Assembly: GCA_900551015.1 (NCBI GenBank)
Contig: URUI01000060.1
Coordinates: 1 to 12,623, forward strand
Length of the DNA stretch: 12,623 bases
Direction of reading: 5' to 3'
From: an uncultured Collinsella sp.
Lineage (GTDB): Bacteria > Actinomycetota > Coriobacteriia > Coriobacteriales > Coriobacteriaceae
The position numbers and the translations under genes are program-made. The notes under the pieces were generated by a model, which had not been told where the DNA came from, did not search any database, and worked only from the letters and a program-made list of their open reading frames with translations. Position 1 is the first letter of the stretch, and every line of letters begins with the position of its first letter. Positions 5,557 to 11,980 of this stretch are shown here, one piece after another.

Positions 5557-6921
5557 CTACTTGGGAGCGTTGCCGCTACGGTCGCGCTCGCTTTGCTCCA
5601 CACGCCACTCTTCCCAACCGCGGCCGGCAGGCTGCCAGAACGCGCCGCGCTCCAACCCCTCGGGCAAATAGCGCTGATCGACCCAGCCTTCGGGATAATC
5701 GTGCGGGTACTTGTATACACCGTACTCGTCGCTGCCGGGACGGTGACGATCGCGCAGGTAGCTGGGCACCTCGCGAAGACCACTGCTGTGGATATCGGCC
5801 AGCGCCGCATCGATCGAGGCCTCACACGCGTTGGACTTAGGCGCCAGGCACACATAGAGCGCAGCCTGAGCCAGGTTGATGCGACACTCGGGATAGCCAA
5901 TGACCTCGGCAGATTTAAATGCGGCATGTGCCACCAAAAGCGCCTGCGGGTCGGCGTTGCCAACATCCTCGGAAGCCTGAATCATAATGCGGCGAGCGAT
6001 AAACTTGGGATCCTCCCCCGCATCGATCATGCGCGCAAGCCAATAGATCGTGGCATCGGGGTCGCTGCCGCGCATAGATTTAATAAACGCACTGATAATG
6101 TCGTAGTGAATGTCACCGTTTTTGTCATACGAAAACCCACGACGTGGATTGGCGATCTTCACGTCATCCACGGTAATGGGATAGCGTTCCCCGGCCGCCG
6201 GCGCTGGCGTTCCCTCAGTATCGGGACGCGTAACGGCAATCTCACTCGCAAGCTCGAGCGTCGTGAGCGCCGAGCGCGCATCACCCGCGGCCAGCGTGCA
6301 AATGGTCTTGACTGTATCCTCATCGGCCGAGAACTTACCGTTTAAACCCTGCGGCGCCTCGAGCGCACGCTCAATGAGCATGGCGATATCCTCGTCCTTC
6401 AGGTGCTCAAGCTCTACCACACGCCCACGCGAGAGCAATGCCGAGTTGACCTCAAAGTACGGGTTTTCCGTCGTGGCGCCAATCATAATGACGGTGCGGT
6501 TCTCAACCGCATGCAGTAAGGCATCCTGCTGCGACTTAGAGAAGCGATGGATCTCATCGATAAACAGAATGGTGCGGCGGTCGTAGGTGTTCAGACGGGT
6601 CTTAGCCTCATCGATTACGCGGCGCAGGTCCTTCACAGTGCCCGTCACGGCGCTGACCTCGACAAACTCGCTCTTGGTATGGTTGGCGATAATGTGGGCC
6701 AGCGTCGTCTTGCCCGTGCCAGCCGGGCCGTACAGAATCACGCTCGACAGCACGTCATGCTCAATCGCGGCGCGCAGCCACGAGCCCTTACCGACGGCCT
6801 TTTGCTGGCCCACATACTCGTCGAGCGAATTGGGGCGCATACGCACCGCAAGCGGCGCATTTTTAAAGGAGCGCTCGCGCGTCGAAGCAGAAAAAAGGTC
6901 GTCCATAGCCATCCCATGCAT
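5557..6921 (-). CDS. rarA: Replication-associated recombination protein A (RarA/MgsA-type AAA+ ATPase)
   Basis: Counting from the ATG at 6921 the protein has 454 residues. It has a clamp-loader-type AAA+ core: MRPNSLDEYVGQ (28-39), Walker A GPAGTGKT (65-72), Walker B ILFIDE (118-123) followed by IHRFSKSQQD, sensor 1 GATTENPYFE (148-157) and SRGRV (164-168). The C-terminal part has the MgsA tetramerisation features (IKSMRGSDPDA, YPECRINLAQA, and LRDRHRPGS near the end). RarA acts at stalled replication forks and is related to eukaryotic WRNIP1. An internal ATG at 6906 (MDDLFSAS) may be the real start, because GGGATGG lies just before it and no ribosome site precedes 6921. Its stop is 95 bp from the sigma-cluster start. 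Confidence 0.93.
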   Translation of the reverse strand: MHGMAMDDLFSASTRERSFKNAPLAVRMRPNSLDEYVGQQKAVGKGSWLRAAIEHDVLSSVILYGPAGTGKTTLAHIIANHTKSEFVEVSAVTGTVKDLRRVIDEAKTRLNTYDRRTILFIDEIHRFSKSQQDALLHAVENRTVIMIGATTENPYFEVNSALLSRGRVVELEHLKDEDIAMLIERALEAPQGLNGKFSADEDTVKTICTLAAGDARSALTTLELASEIAVTRPDTEGTPAPAAGERYPITVDDVKIANPRRGFSYDKNGDIHYDIISAFIKSMRGSDPDATIYWLARMIDAGEDPKFIARRIMIQASEDVGNADPQALLVAHAAFKSAEVIGYPECRINLAQAALYVCLAPKSNACEASIDAALADIHSSGLREVPSYLRDRHRPGSDEYGVYKYPHDYPEGWVDQRYLPEGLERGAFWQPAGRGWEEWRVEQSERDRSGNAPK

Positions 6922-6945
6922 TAATCAAAATCGTTGTTGACCAAC

Positions 6946-6951
6946 AGTATA
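6946..6951 (-). promoter_or_regulatory. Possible -10 element for rarA
   Basis: The minus strand reads TATACT, five of six matches to the -10 consensus, 25-40 bp ahead of the rarA start codons. The matching -35 region falls in the last codons of the upstream dGTPase gene and is weak (AACGGT), so this is a tentative call. Confidence 0.35.
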
Positions 6952-6961
6952 CCGAAAGGAT

Positions 6962-6977
6962 ACGAACTACCGTTCGT
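6962..6977 (-). repeat. Inverted repeat at the dGTPase stop codon
   Basis: ACGAACTACCGTTCGT has perfect 6-bp arms and a 4-base loop and includes the stop codon (6967-6969). No T-run follows on the minus strand, so it is a weak terminator candidate at best. Confidence 0.35.
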
Positions 6978-8214
6978 TAATATAGGTGCGGTGCGGAAAC
7001 TTTAGACCTGGGAACAATTTGCTCGTCAGCTCGCAGAAATAACCATCCGTCATGCTTGCGATGTAATCGACGACGGCCTGATCCTTGTCGTCCTGCCAGG
7101 CATAGGTGCGATCGTAGTAGGAAAGCTGCTGCTCAATGCGCGAAACATGATGCTTAAAGATGTAAGAGAACTCGTCGCCTTTATTTAGATCCTGCAGGCA
7201 ACGGTCGTAGAGCTTTTCGAAGGCCTCGCGCAACTCTGCCTCAGAATCGCCTTCGATACCGCCCTTGCTATAGATCTTCTCGTAGTTCTCGCGCTTCGCC
7301 CGGCGGATCTCCTCAAACAGGTCCTCGCTCATCTCGATACGCGGTTTGCCATAGCTATGCTCAACGATATCGATGGAAGCGTGCGTGAGAATCCAGCTGT
7401 TATAGGCGCCGCCCCGACCATCGTCAAAAGCGTCGGGCGACAGCAGGCCCGCCGCAATGGCGTCCTGACGATCACGACCGACGTAGGCGAGGATATCCGA
7501 GATACGCACCACACAGCCCTCGAGGGTCATGGGGCGCAGGTGCTCGATCGCGCCATAGCCCGTGGCAATGCAGTCCTCGACGGTACGGTCGAACTGGTCA
7601 AACGACGCCATGTCCGAGAGTTCAAAGACACGCTGCTCGTACTCGCCGTTATGGCACAGCACGCCGTCGAGCGTCTGGAGCGACACGTTGCGGCCGTACA
7701 GCGCGTCGAGCACGCGGACGGACTGCACGTTATGGAAAAAATAACGACCCGTACGCTCGTGATAGATATCGTTGAGGAAACGCTCGCCGGCATGGCCAAA
7801 GGGCGTGTGGCCCAAATCGTGGCCCAGGCCAATCGCCTCGATCAAATCGCAGTTGAGGCCCAGGGCACGGCCGATATCGCGGGCAATGCGCGAGACGAGC
7901 TGCACATGAAGGCCGCGCCGCGACAGGTCGTCGTTACTGCGAAAGCTAAAGACCTGCGTTTTGCCTGCATAACGCGTGTACGCAGGAAGATGAAGAATCT
8001 TTTCGGTATCGCGCATAAACGCCGGACGCATAAGCGTGCCTTTGTCGGCAGCGCGATCTATACGACGAATGACCTGGTCGTCGCAGCATCGATAAGGATT
8101 AACGACACCCGAGGCGCGGTCGGCGGCGATACGCTCGACCAGCTCGGGCGACAACGCCGCGGGAATGCGGTCCATGCGCGCCTTAATGACGGCCGTTTCT
8201 TGATTAGTTGCCAT
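6967..8214 (-). CDS. dgt: Deoxyguanosinetriphosphate triphosphohydrolase-like HD protein
   Basis: With the ATG at 8214 the protein has 415 residues. This start was chosen over 8241 because AAGGAG lies 7 nt upstream and the nine extra residues look untranslated. The HD-domain metal and substrate motifs of the dGTPase family are clear: KTQVFSFRSNDD (85-96), RRGLHVQLVS (99-108) with metal ligand His103, GHDLGHTPFGHAGE (131-144) with His132/Asp133, His136 and His141, and VVRISDILAYVGRD (235-248) with Asp240. These enzymes split dNTPs to nucleoside and triphosphate and help set nucleotide pools. It follows the prepilin peptidase gene by 31 bp and precedes rarA by 45-60 bp, so it may be cotranscribed with both. 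The dNTP preference cannot be read from sequence. Confidence 0.9.
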   Translation of the reverse strand: MATNQETAVIKARMDRIPAALSPELVERIAADRASGVVNPYRCCDDQVIRRIDRAADKGTLMRPAFMRDTEKILHLPAYTRYAGKTQVFSFRSNDDLSRRGLHVQLVSRIARDIGRALGLNCDLIEAIGLGHDLGHTPFGHAGERFLNDIYHERTGRYFFHNVQSVRVLDALYGRNVSLQTLDGVLCHNGEYEQRVFELSDMASFDQFDRTVEDCIATGYGAIEHLRPMTLEGCVVRISDILAYVGRDRQDAIAAGLLSPDAFDDGRGGAYNSWILTHASIDIVEHSYGKPRIEMSEDLFEEIRRAKRENYEKIYSKGGIEGDSEAELREAFEKLYDRCLQDLNKGDEFSYIFKHHVSRIEQQLSYYDRTYAWQDDKDQAVVDYIASMTDGYFCELTSKLFPGLKFPHRTYINER

Positions 8215-8245
8215 GGCATGCTCCTTAAAATGGATGCGCAATCGG

Positions 8246-8668
8246 TTACAATGCCCAGCCCACGACCTCGATTATGGCAAATATCGGCACCAAAAACGGG
8301 AGCAATGGCAGGGAGCGCGATTTTGTGAAGAGGCAGGAGAGGGCCAGGACCAGGAGCGCGACGGCAAATGCCACGATGCCGCCCAGAGGGTCGAGCGTGC
8401 AAAGCGCGAAAAGCGCCTTGGCATCTCCCATGCCGATGCCGGGGGCCTGGCGGAAACGCCGCCAAAGCGACTCGGTCAGCACAAGGGAAAGGTACACGAT
8501 AACGGCAGGACCGGCGTGGTCAAGCGCCGTGTTCAAGCCCCTGTCCAGCCAAACGCCTGCAAACGCCGCCACGGCGCATGCGGCGGCAAGCGCGTTGGGA
8601 AACCGCCGTTCACGGACATCAATCACCGCACCGGCAAAGGCGCAGATCCAAAAGGGAATATAGACCAT
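8246..8668 (-). CDS. A24 family prepilin peptidase, small TadV/CpaA type
   Basis: With the ATG at 8668 (GGGAGG 7 nt upstream) the product is 140 residues and almost wholly hydrophobic, with about four to five membrane helices. The two aspartates of A24 aspartic peptidases are present: Asp17 in GAVIDVRERRFPN (13-25) and Asp82 in GIGMGDAK (77-84). The N-terminal methylase domain of full-length PilD is absent, as in TadV/CpaA-type and archaeal FlaK-type enzymes. Such proteins cut the leader from type IV pilin-like precursors at the membrane. No pilin, ATPase or secretin gene is in the window, so the substrate must be encoded elsewhere. Upstream is a glycosyltransferase gene with a hairpin in between; downstream is the dGTPase gene. 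Confidence 0.8.
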   Translation of the reverse strand: MVYIPFWICAFAGAVIDVRERRFPNALAAACAVAAFAGVWLDRGLNTALDHAGPAVIVYLSLVLTESLWRRFRQAPGIGMGDAKALFALCTLDPLGGIVAFAVALLVLALSCLFTKSRSLPLLPFLVPIFAIIEVVGWAL

Positions 8669-8700
8669 TGAACACCTCCCGGGGCAGTCACTCAAAAGCA

Positions 8701-8741
8701 AAAACCACCACAGAGGTGCCTGTCCCCTTCGTGGTGGTTTT
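8701..8741 (-). terminator. REP-like hairpin, probable Rho-independent terminator of the glycosyltransferase gene
   Basis: AAAACCACCAC (8701-8711) and GTGGTGGTTTT (8731-8741) form a perfect 11-bp stem around a 19-nt loop that reads GAAGGGGACAGGCACCTCT on the minus strand. On that strand the stem runs into a T-rich tail (GGTTTTTGCTTTTG). A further GTGGTGGT copy lies at 8743-8750, next to the glycosyltransferase stop. The GGGGACAGGCACC loop recurs, as far as I recall, in REP-type repeats of several bacteria; this could not be checked here. The structure sits 33 bp ahead of the prepilin peptidase start, so it may attenuate rather than fully stop transcription. Confidence 0.7.
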
Positions 8742-8749
8742 GGTGGTGG

Positions 8750-10045
8750 TTATTTAGCGCCCTGCATGACCTCGTCGAGGGTAACGCTGACGGCATGCTG
8801 CGTCGGGACCCAGTCGACCTTCAGGAACAACGCAGCCACCGTAATGGGGATATAGCTGAACATAAAGATCGGGAAGGTAAACAGGTTGGTCACCAGGCGC
8901 CACTTTTGCGCGCAATGGATGTGCTTGTACTCGAAGATAGTCGTGAGCAGCGCCAGGATAAAGAAGGTCTGATACATCATGACGAAGGTCATGATGAGCG
9001 AAGCGGCACACGCCTGCATCTCGACCTCGGTAGCTAAGAAGCCGTGGGAAAGACCGCCAACAATGAGGAACGTCGCATTGGCAAGCATCGAAATCAGCGA
9101 TAGCAGCATACCCGGTGCGATTGTCATGAACATGTCGTAGGCAGCGAAGCGATGATAGCGGAAGGTTGACTTGACCAGATGCTTACCGTAGGTAAAGAAG
9201 ACCTGGTAGAAGCCCTTGGTCCAACGCATACGCTGCTTCCAGGACGCCTTAAACGTCACGGGCTGCTCGTCAAAGAACTCCGCCGGCGCATAGCCAATAC
9301 GAATGCCGTGAATAGCGCAGAACGTGGTGAACTGAATATCCTCGGTCAGCGTATGGAACTGCCAGCCGTGCATGCCCTCAATAACGCTAGCCGAGATAAG
9401 GTAGCCCGAACCCGATACGGCGCAGGACGTCTTGCAGATGTTGCGCGCGTTGTTGAGGAAACGCGCCTCGCGCAGATACCAAGTGGCATTCGCTGCCGAG
9501 ATCCACGAGCTTCCGAAGTTCTTGGAGTTACGATAGCTCGTGACCACATGGAAGCCCTGGTCAAAGGCATCATTCATCTTGGACACATAATCGCGGGCGA
9601 TAACATTATCGGCATCGAAGATAAAGTAACCTTCAAAGGTGTCGGGATACTCGTTAAGGATACGGTCGAAACCAAAGTCCATGACCCAACTCTTGCCTTT
9701 ACGGGCCAGGTCATTGCGCTCGTACACAATGGCGCCCGCCTCGCGCGCGAGCTGCGCGGTGTTATCGGTGCAGGCATCGGCGACCACGAAGACCTCGATG
9801 AGCTCGGACGGATAATCCTGGTCCTTGATGGAGCGAACGAGGTTGGCGATCACGGCCTCCTCGTTATGCGCCGCGATAAAGAAGGCATACCGGTGGAGTT
9901 TTTTGGCCTTGGGAGGCGCGACCTCGCCGCGGAGAGCACCGATGACAAAGAAGACCACCTGGTACAAGAAGCAGACCGTGAGCAGCGTGACGACGATCTG
10001 GTTGAAGATCACGATGGGTGTGTTGGTTTGTAAAAAGGCGAGCAT
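8750..10045 (-). CDS. Membrane GT2 family glycosyltransferase, processive type
   Basis: The 431-residue protein has an N-terminal membrane helix (about 12-38). The GT-A domain follows (52-280): AAHNEE (58-63), VVADACTDNT (87-96), the metal-binding DAD at 144-146 (IFDADN), the acceptor motif TLTEDIQF (232-239) and QRMRW (271-275). At least four more membrane helices lie at about 303-335, 345-371 and 385-410. D, DXD, TED and QxxRW are the signature of processive synthases such as cellulose, hyaluronan and poly-N-acetylglucosamine synthases, so it probably makes or extends an extracellular polysaccharide. Linkage and sugar cannot be told. GGGAG precedes the ATG by 6 nt. No polymer export or modification gene adjoins it, which is unusual for a dedicated synthase operon. 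Confidence 0.88.
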   Translation of the reverse strand: MLAFLQTNTPIVIFNQIVVTLLTVCFLYQVVFFVIGALRGEVAPPKAKKLHRYAFFIAAHNEEAVIANLVRSIKDQDYPSELIEVFVVADACTDNTAQLAREAGAIVYERNDLARKGKSWVMDFGFDRILNEYPDTFEGYFIFDADNVIARDYVSKMNDAFDQGFHVVTSYRNSKNFGSSWISAANATWYLREARFLNNARNICKTSCAVSGSGYLISASVIEGMHGWQFHTLTEDIQFTTFCAIHGIRIGYAPAEFFDEQPVTFKASWKQRMRWTKGFYQVFFTYGKHLVKSTFRYHRFAAYDMFMTIAPGMLLSLISMLANATFLIVGGLSHGFLATEVEMQACAASLIMTFVMMYQTFFILALLTTIFEYKHIHCAQKWRLVTNLFTFPIFMFSYIPITVAALFLKVDWVPTQHAVSVTLDEVMQGAK

Positions 10046-10079
10046 GCAGGCTCCCAGGAACGTGTTACGTAAACAACCG

Positions 10080-10109
10080 TATATCTTACCGCAGGCTTAC
10101 CGAGTTCAA
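10080..10109 (-). promoter_or_regulatory. Possible promoter of the glycosyltransferase gene
   Basis: In the 82-bp gap after the pseudouridine synthase gene, the minus strand has TTGAAC (10104-10109) and, 18 bp on, GATATA (10080-10085). The -35 is good (four to five matches) and the -10 weak. It would give a leader of about 30 nt. Confidence 0.35.
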
Positions 10110-10127
10110 GAAACCACCTAATACTGG

Positions 10128-11141
10128 CTAGGCTTCGAGCAGGCCGAGCTGCGGTACGATTTCGTCGCCGGCAGCAGTGCGACCAAGCGAACGCGGGGCT
10201 AAGTCGTCGAGGACGGCGGCGAGATCCCACGGCAGCTCGTCGCGGCACTCAATGCGCTCTCCCGTCACGGGGTGATCGAACGCCACGCGCCAGGAATGGA
10301 GGAATTGCCTGGTCAGACCCCGATCGGCACGCGCATCGCACTTACCGTAGAGCGGATCGCCCACGCAGGCGTGGTTGATATGGCGCATGTGCACGCGAAT
10401 CTGATGCGTGCGACCGGTAAACAGGTGACACTCAACGAGTGTGTAGCCGTCATCAAAGCGCGTGGAATCAAAACGCTCAAGGACCTTGAAGGTCGTGATG
10501 GCTTGGCGCGCAAAGGGATCGTCCGAAACCGCCATCTTCACGCGGTCGCGCGTCGATCGGGCAATACCGGTGTTGATGGTGCCCTCGTCCATGGCGATGT
10601 GCCCGTGAACGAGCGTAATGTAGCGGCGGTCGAGCGTGCGCGTACGGATAAGATTTTGGAGCGCGCGCTGGGTGTCGTCGTCCTTTGCCGCAAGCATAAG
10701 ACCTGAGGTATCGCGATCCAAACGATGCACGATACCGGGGCGGTCCTCGCCCTGCACGGTGCCCAGATGGTCGATACCACAGTGATAGACCAGGGCATTC
10801 GCGAGCGTACCGCTCTCATGACCATGCGCAGGATGGCACACCAGGCCGCGCTGCTTGGAGAGCACGATGAGATAGTCGTCCTCGTAGCGAATGTCGAGCG
10901 GGATGGCCTCGGGAATCACATCGGTGGGATCGTGCGGCTCGGGCAAATCAACCGAAATACGGTCACCGGCTCGCACGGCGTACTTTTTGGACAGGCAGGT
11001 CTCGCCATTGACCACTACGGCCCCACCCTCAATCAGATGCGCGCAGGCAGAGCGCGTAGGGCAGCCGTCATTGGCGCCCAGATAGGCGTCAAGACGCTGA
11101 CCAGCGGCATCGTCGGCAACAAGGATATGGATGTCGGCCAT
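10128..11141 (-). CDS. rluD: RluA/RluD family rRNA pseudouridine synthase
   Basis: The 337-residue protein begins with an S4 RNA-binding domain (about 14-67, RLDAYLGANDG, VVVNGETCLSKKYAVRAGDR). A catalytic domain follows with PGIVHRLDRDTSGLML (135-150), in which Asp142 of HRLDxxTSG is the active nucleophile. Further conserved blocks are LDRRYITLVHG, FTGRTHQIRVHM and GDPLYG. S4 plus this length is the RluD pattern (large-subunit rRNA pseudouridines 1911, 1915 and 1917 in E. coli), but RluC or other RluA-type specificity cannot be excluded, so the symbol is tentative. Its start overlaps the lspA stop as TAATG, and the lspA-rluD order is common in many bacteria. Confidence 0.9.
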   Translation of the reverse strand: MADIHILVADDAAGQRLDAYLGANDGCPTRSACAHLIEGGAVVVNGETCLSKKYAVRAGDRISVDLPEPHDPTDVIPEAIPLDIRYEDDYLIVLSKQRGLVCHPAHGHESGTLANALVYHCGIDHLGTVQGEDRPGIVHRLDRDTSGLMLAAKDDDTQRALQNLIRTRTLDRRYITLVHGHIAMDEGTINTGIARSTRDRVKMAVSDDPFARQAITTFKVLERFDSTRFDDGYTLVECHLFTGRTHQIRVHMRHINHACVGDPLYGKCDARADRGLTRQFLHSWRVAFDHPVTGERIECRDELPWDLAAVLDDLAPRSLGRTAAGDEIVPQLGLLEA

Positions 11142-11740
11142 TAGCGCTCATTCCTTTCACGAATCTTGCGGGCACGCTCCCCACGTTGTTTAGCCTTGCG
11201 CTTGGCGCGGGCCTCGTCACGGGCGTTAAGCTCGGCGGTCGCATCGACCTCACGGGCCGCGGGGCTCAAGAACATGTAACCGAAGAGGGCGAGCACTACA
11301 CCGACCGTAATGCCGATATCGGCCACATTGAAGACGGGGAAGTCGATGAAGGTGGTGGCAATAAAATCGGTCACGAAGCCAAAGGCCAAACGATCGATTG
11401 CGTTACCGATAGCACCGCCCGCAACCATCGCCATGCCCACAACCTCAAGATGGGCAAGCTGGGGTGCACGAACGAGGTACACAAAAATAGCGATAATGAC
11501 CGCCAACGCCAGCACGGCAAACGCGATGCCATGCCCCTCGCCCATGCTAAAGGCGGCACCGATATTGCGGACAAACATAAAGTCGATAACACCGGGGATG
11601 ACGGTCACATGCAAGGCGTCGCCCACGGCACGAACCGCAAGCTTGGTCAGCTGGTCAACAAGCAGCACAACGAGCGCCACCCCACCAGCAACACTCAACC
11701 GCCAACGCAAAGGCGGCGTCATATCCGCAGAACGACCCAA
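11141..11740 (-). CDS. lspA: Lipoprotein signal peptidase (signal peptidase II)
   Basis: The 199-residue inner-membrane aspartic peptidase cuts the signal peptide from diacylated prolipoproteins. Four membrane helices lie at about 16-38, 68-90, 97-115 and 138-160. Conserved blocks are VDQLTK (28-33), NIGAAFS (59-65), GGAIGNAIDRL (108-118) with catalytic Asp116, and FNVADIGI (137-144) with catalytic Asp141. The start is a TTG at 11740, with AGGGG six nt upstream; an in-frame ATG at 11722 lacks a ribosome site. Residues 170-199 form a very basic Arg/Lys-rich cytoplasmic tail, about 35 residues longer than usual for LspA. The gene is coupled to the rluD-like gene. Confidence 0.95.
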   Translation of the reverse strand: MGRSADMTPPLRWRLSVAGGVALVVLLVDQLTKLAVRAVGDALHVTVIPGVIDFMFVRNIGAAFSMGEGHGIAFAVLALAVIIAIFVYLVRAPQLAHLEVVGMAMVAGGAIGNAIDRLAFGFVTDFIATTFIDFPVFNVADIGITVGVVLALFGYMFLSPAAREVDATAELNARDEARAKRKAKQRGERARKIRERNER

Positions 11741-11785
11741 ATCAATCCCCTACCCTCAAAAACATCGAATTACGTTTAACGCAAA

Positions 11786-11802
11786 TCAATATCTTATATT
11801 GA
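11786..11802. promoter_or_regulatory. 17-bp inverted repeat upstream of lspA
   Basis: TCAATATCTTATATTGA has perfect 7-bp arms around CTT, about 46-62 bp ahead of the lspA start codon. On the minus strand it contains TATAAG, a possible -10 element. It could be an operator or a promoter with fortuitous symmetry. Confidence 0.35.
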
Positions 11803-11841
11803 CCAGCAACGAAATAGCCGATGATTCGTTACCGACAGCGA

Positions 11842-11940
11842 AAACCCGCCAGAGCGAGCAAGGTGCCTTGAAGCAAGGCGGCATAGACCTTTTGGTCATG
11901 CCGCCGAAGTTGAAAGGCAGATTGCCGCTCTGGCGGGTTT
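11842..11940 (-). terminator. 99-nt nested palindrome between queA and lspA, probable terminator or REP-like element
   Basis: Outer 15-bp arms (AAACCCGCCAGAGCG at 11842-11856, CGCTCTGGCGGGTTT at 11926-11940) match perfectly. Inside are GCAA/TTGC and TGCCTT/AAGGCA pairings with a 2-nt internal loop. Innermost is a 12-bp stem (GGCGGCAT plus GACC, 11877-11889, with GGTC plus ATGCCGCC, 11894-11905), with one bulged A and a TTTT loop. About 74 of 99 bases can pair. On the minus strand the structure ends in GGCGGGTTTTCG, so it can stop transcription from queA. It is far longer than a simple terminator requires. Confidence 0.7.
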
Positions 11941-11953
11941 GCAGCGTCGAGCC

Positions 11954-11980
11954 GTTACGCGGTTCGTAGAACCGCGTAAC
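11954..11980 (-). terminator. 12-bp perfect hairpin at the queA stop codon
   Basis: GTTACGCGGTTC (11954-11965) pairs with GAACCGCGTAAC (11969-11980) around a GTA loop. The structure overlaps the queA stop codon by one base. No T-run follows on the minus strand, so it may protect the transcript end or act together with the larger palindrome beyond it. Confidence 0.55.

Noticed and set aside
8214..8241. Upstream ATG at 8241 for the dGTPase-like gene
   Set aside because: The AAGGAG ribosome site lies inside this extension and serves the ATG at 8214.
9179..10033. A 284-codon plus-strand open frame opposite the glycosyltransferase gene
   Set aside because: It is a mirror frame produced by GC-rich codon use; the minus strand has complete GT2 motifs.
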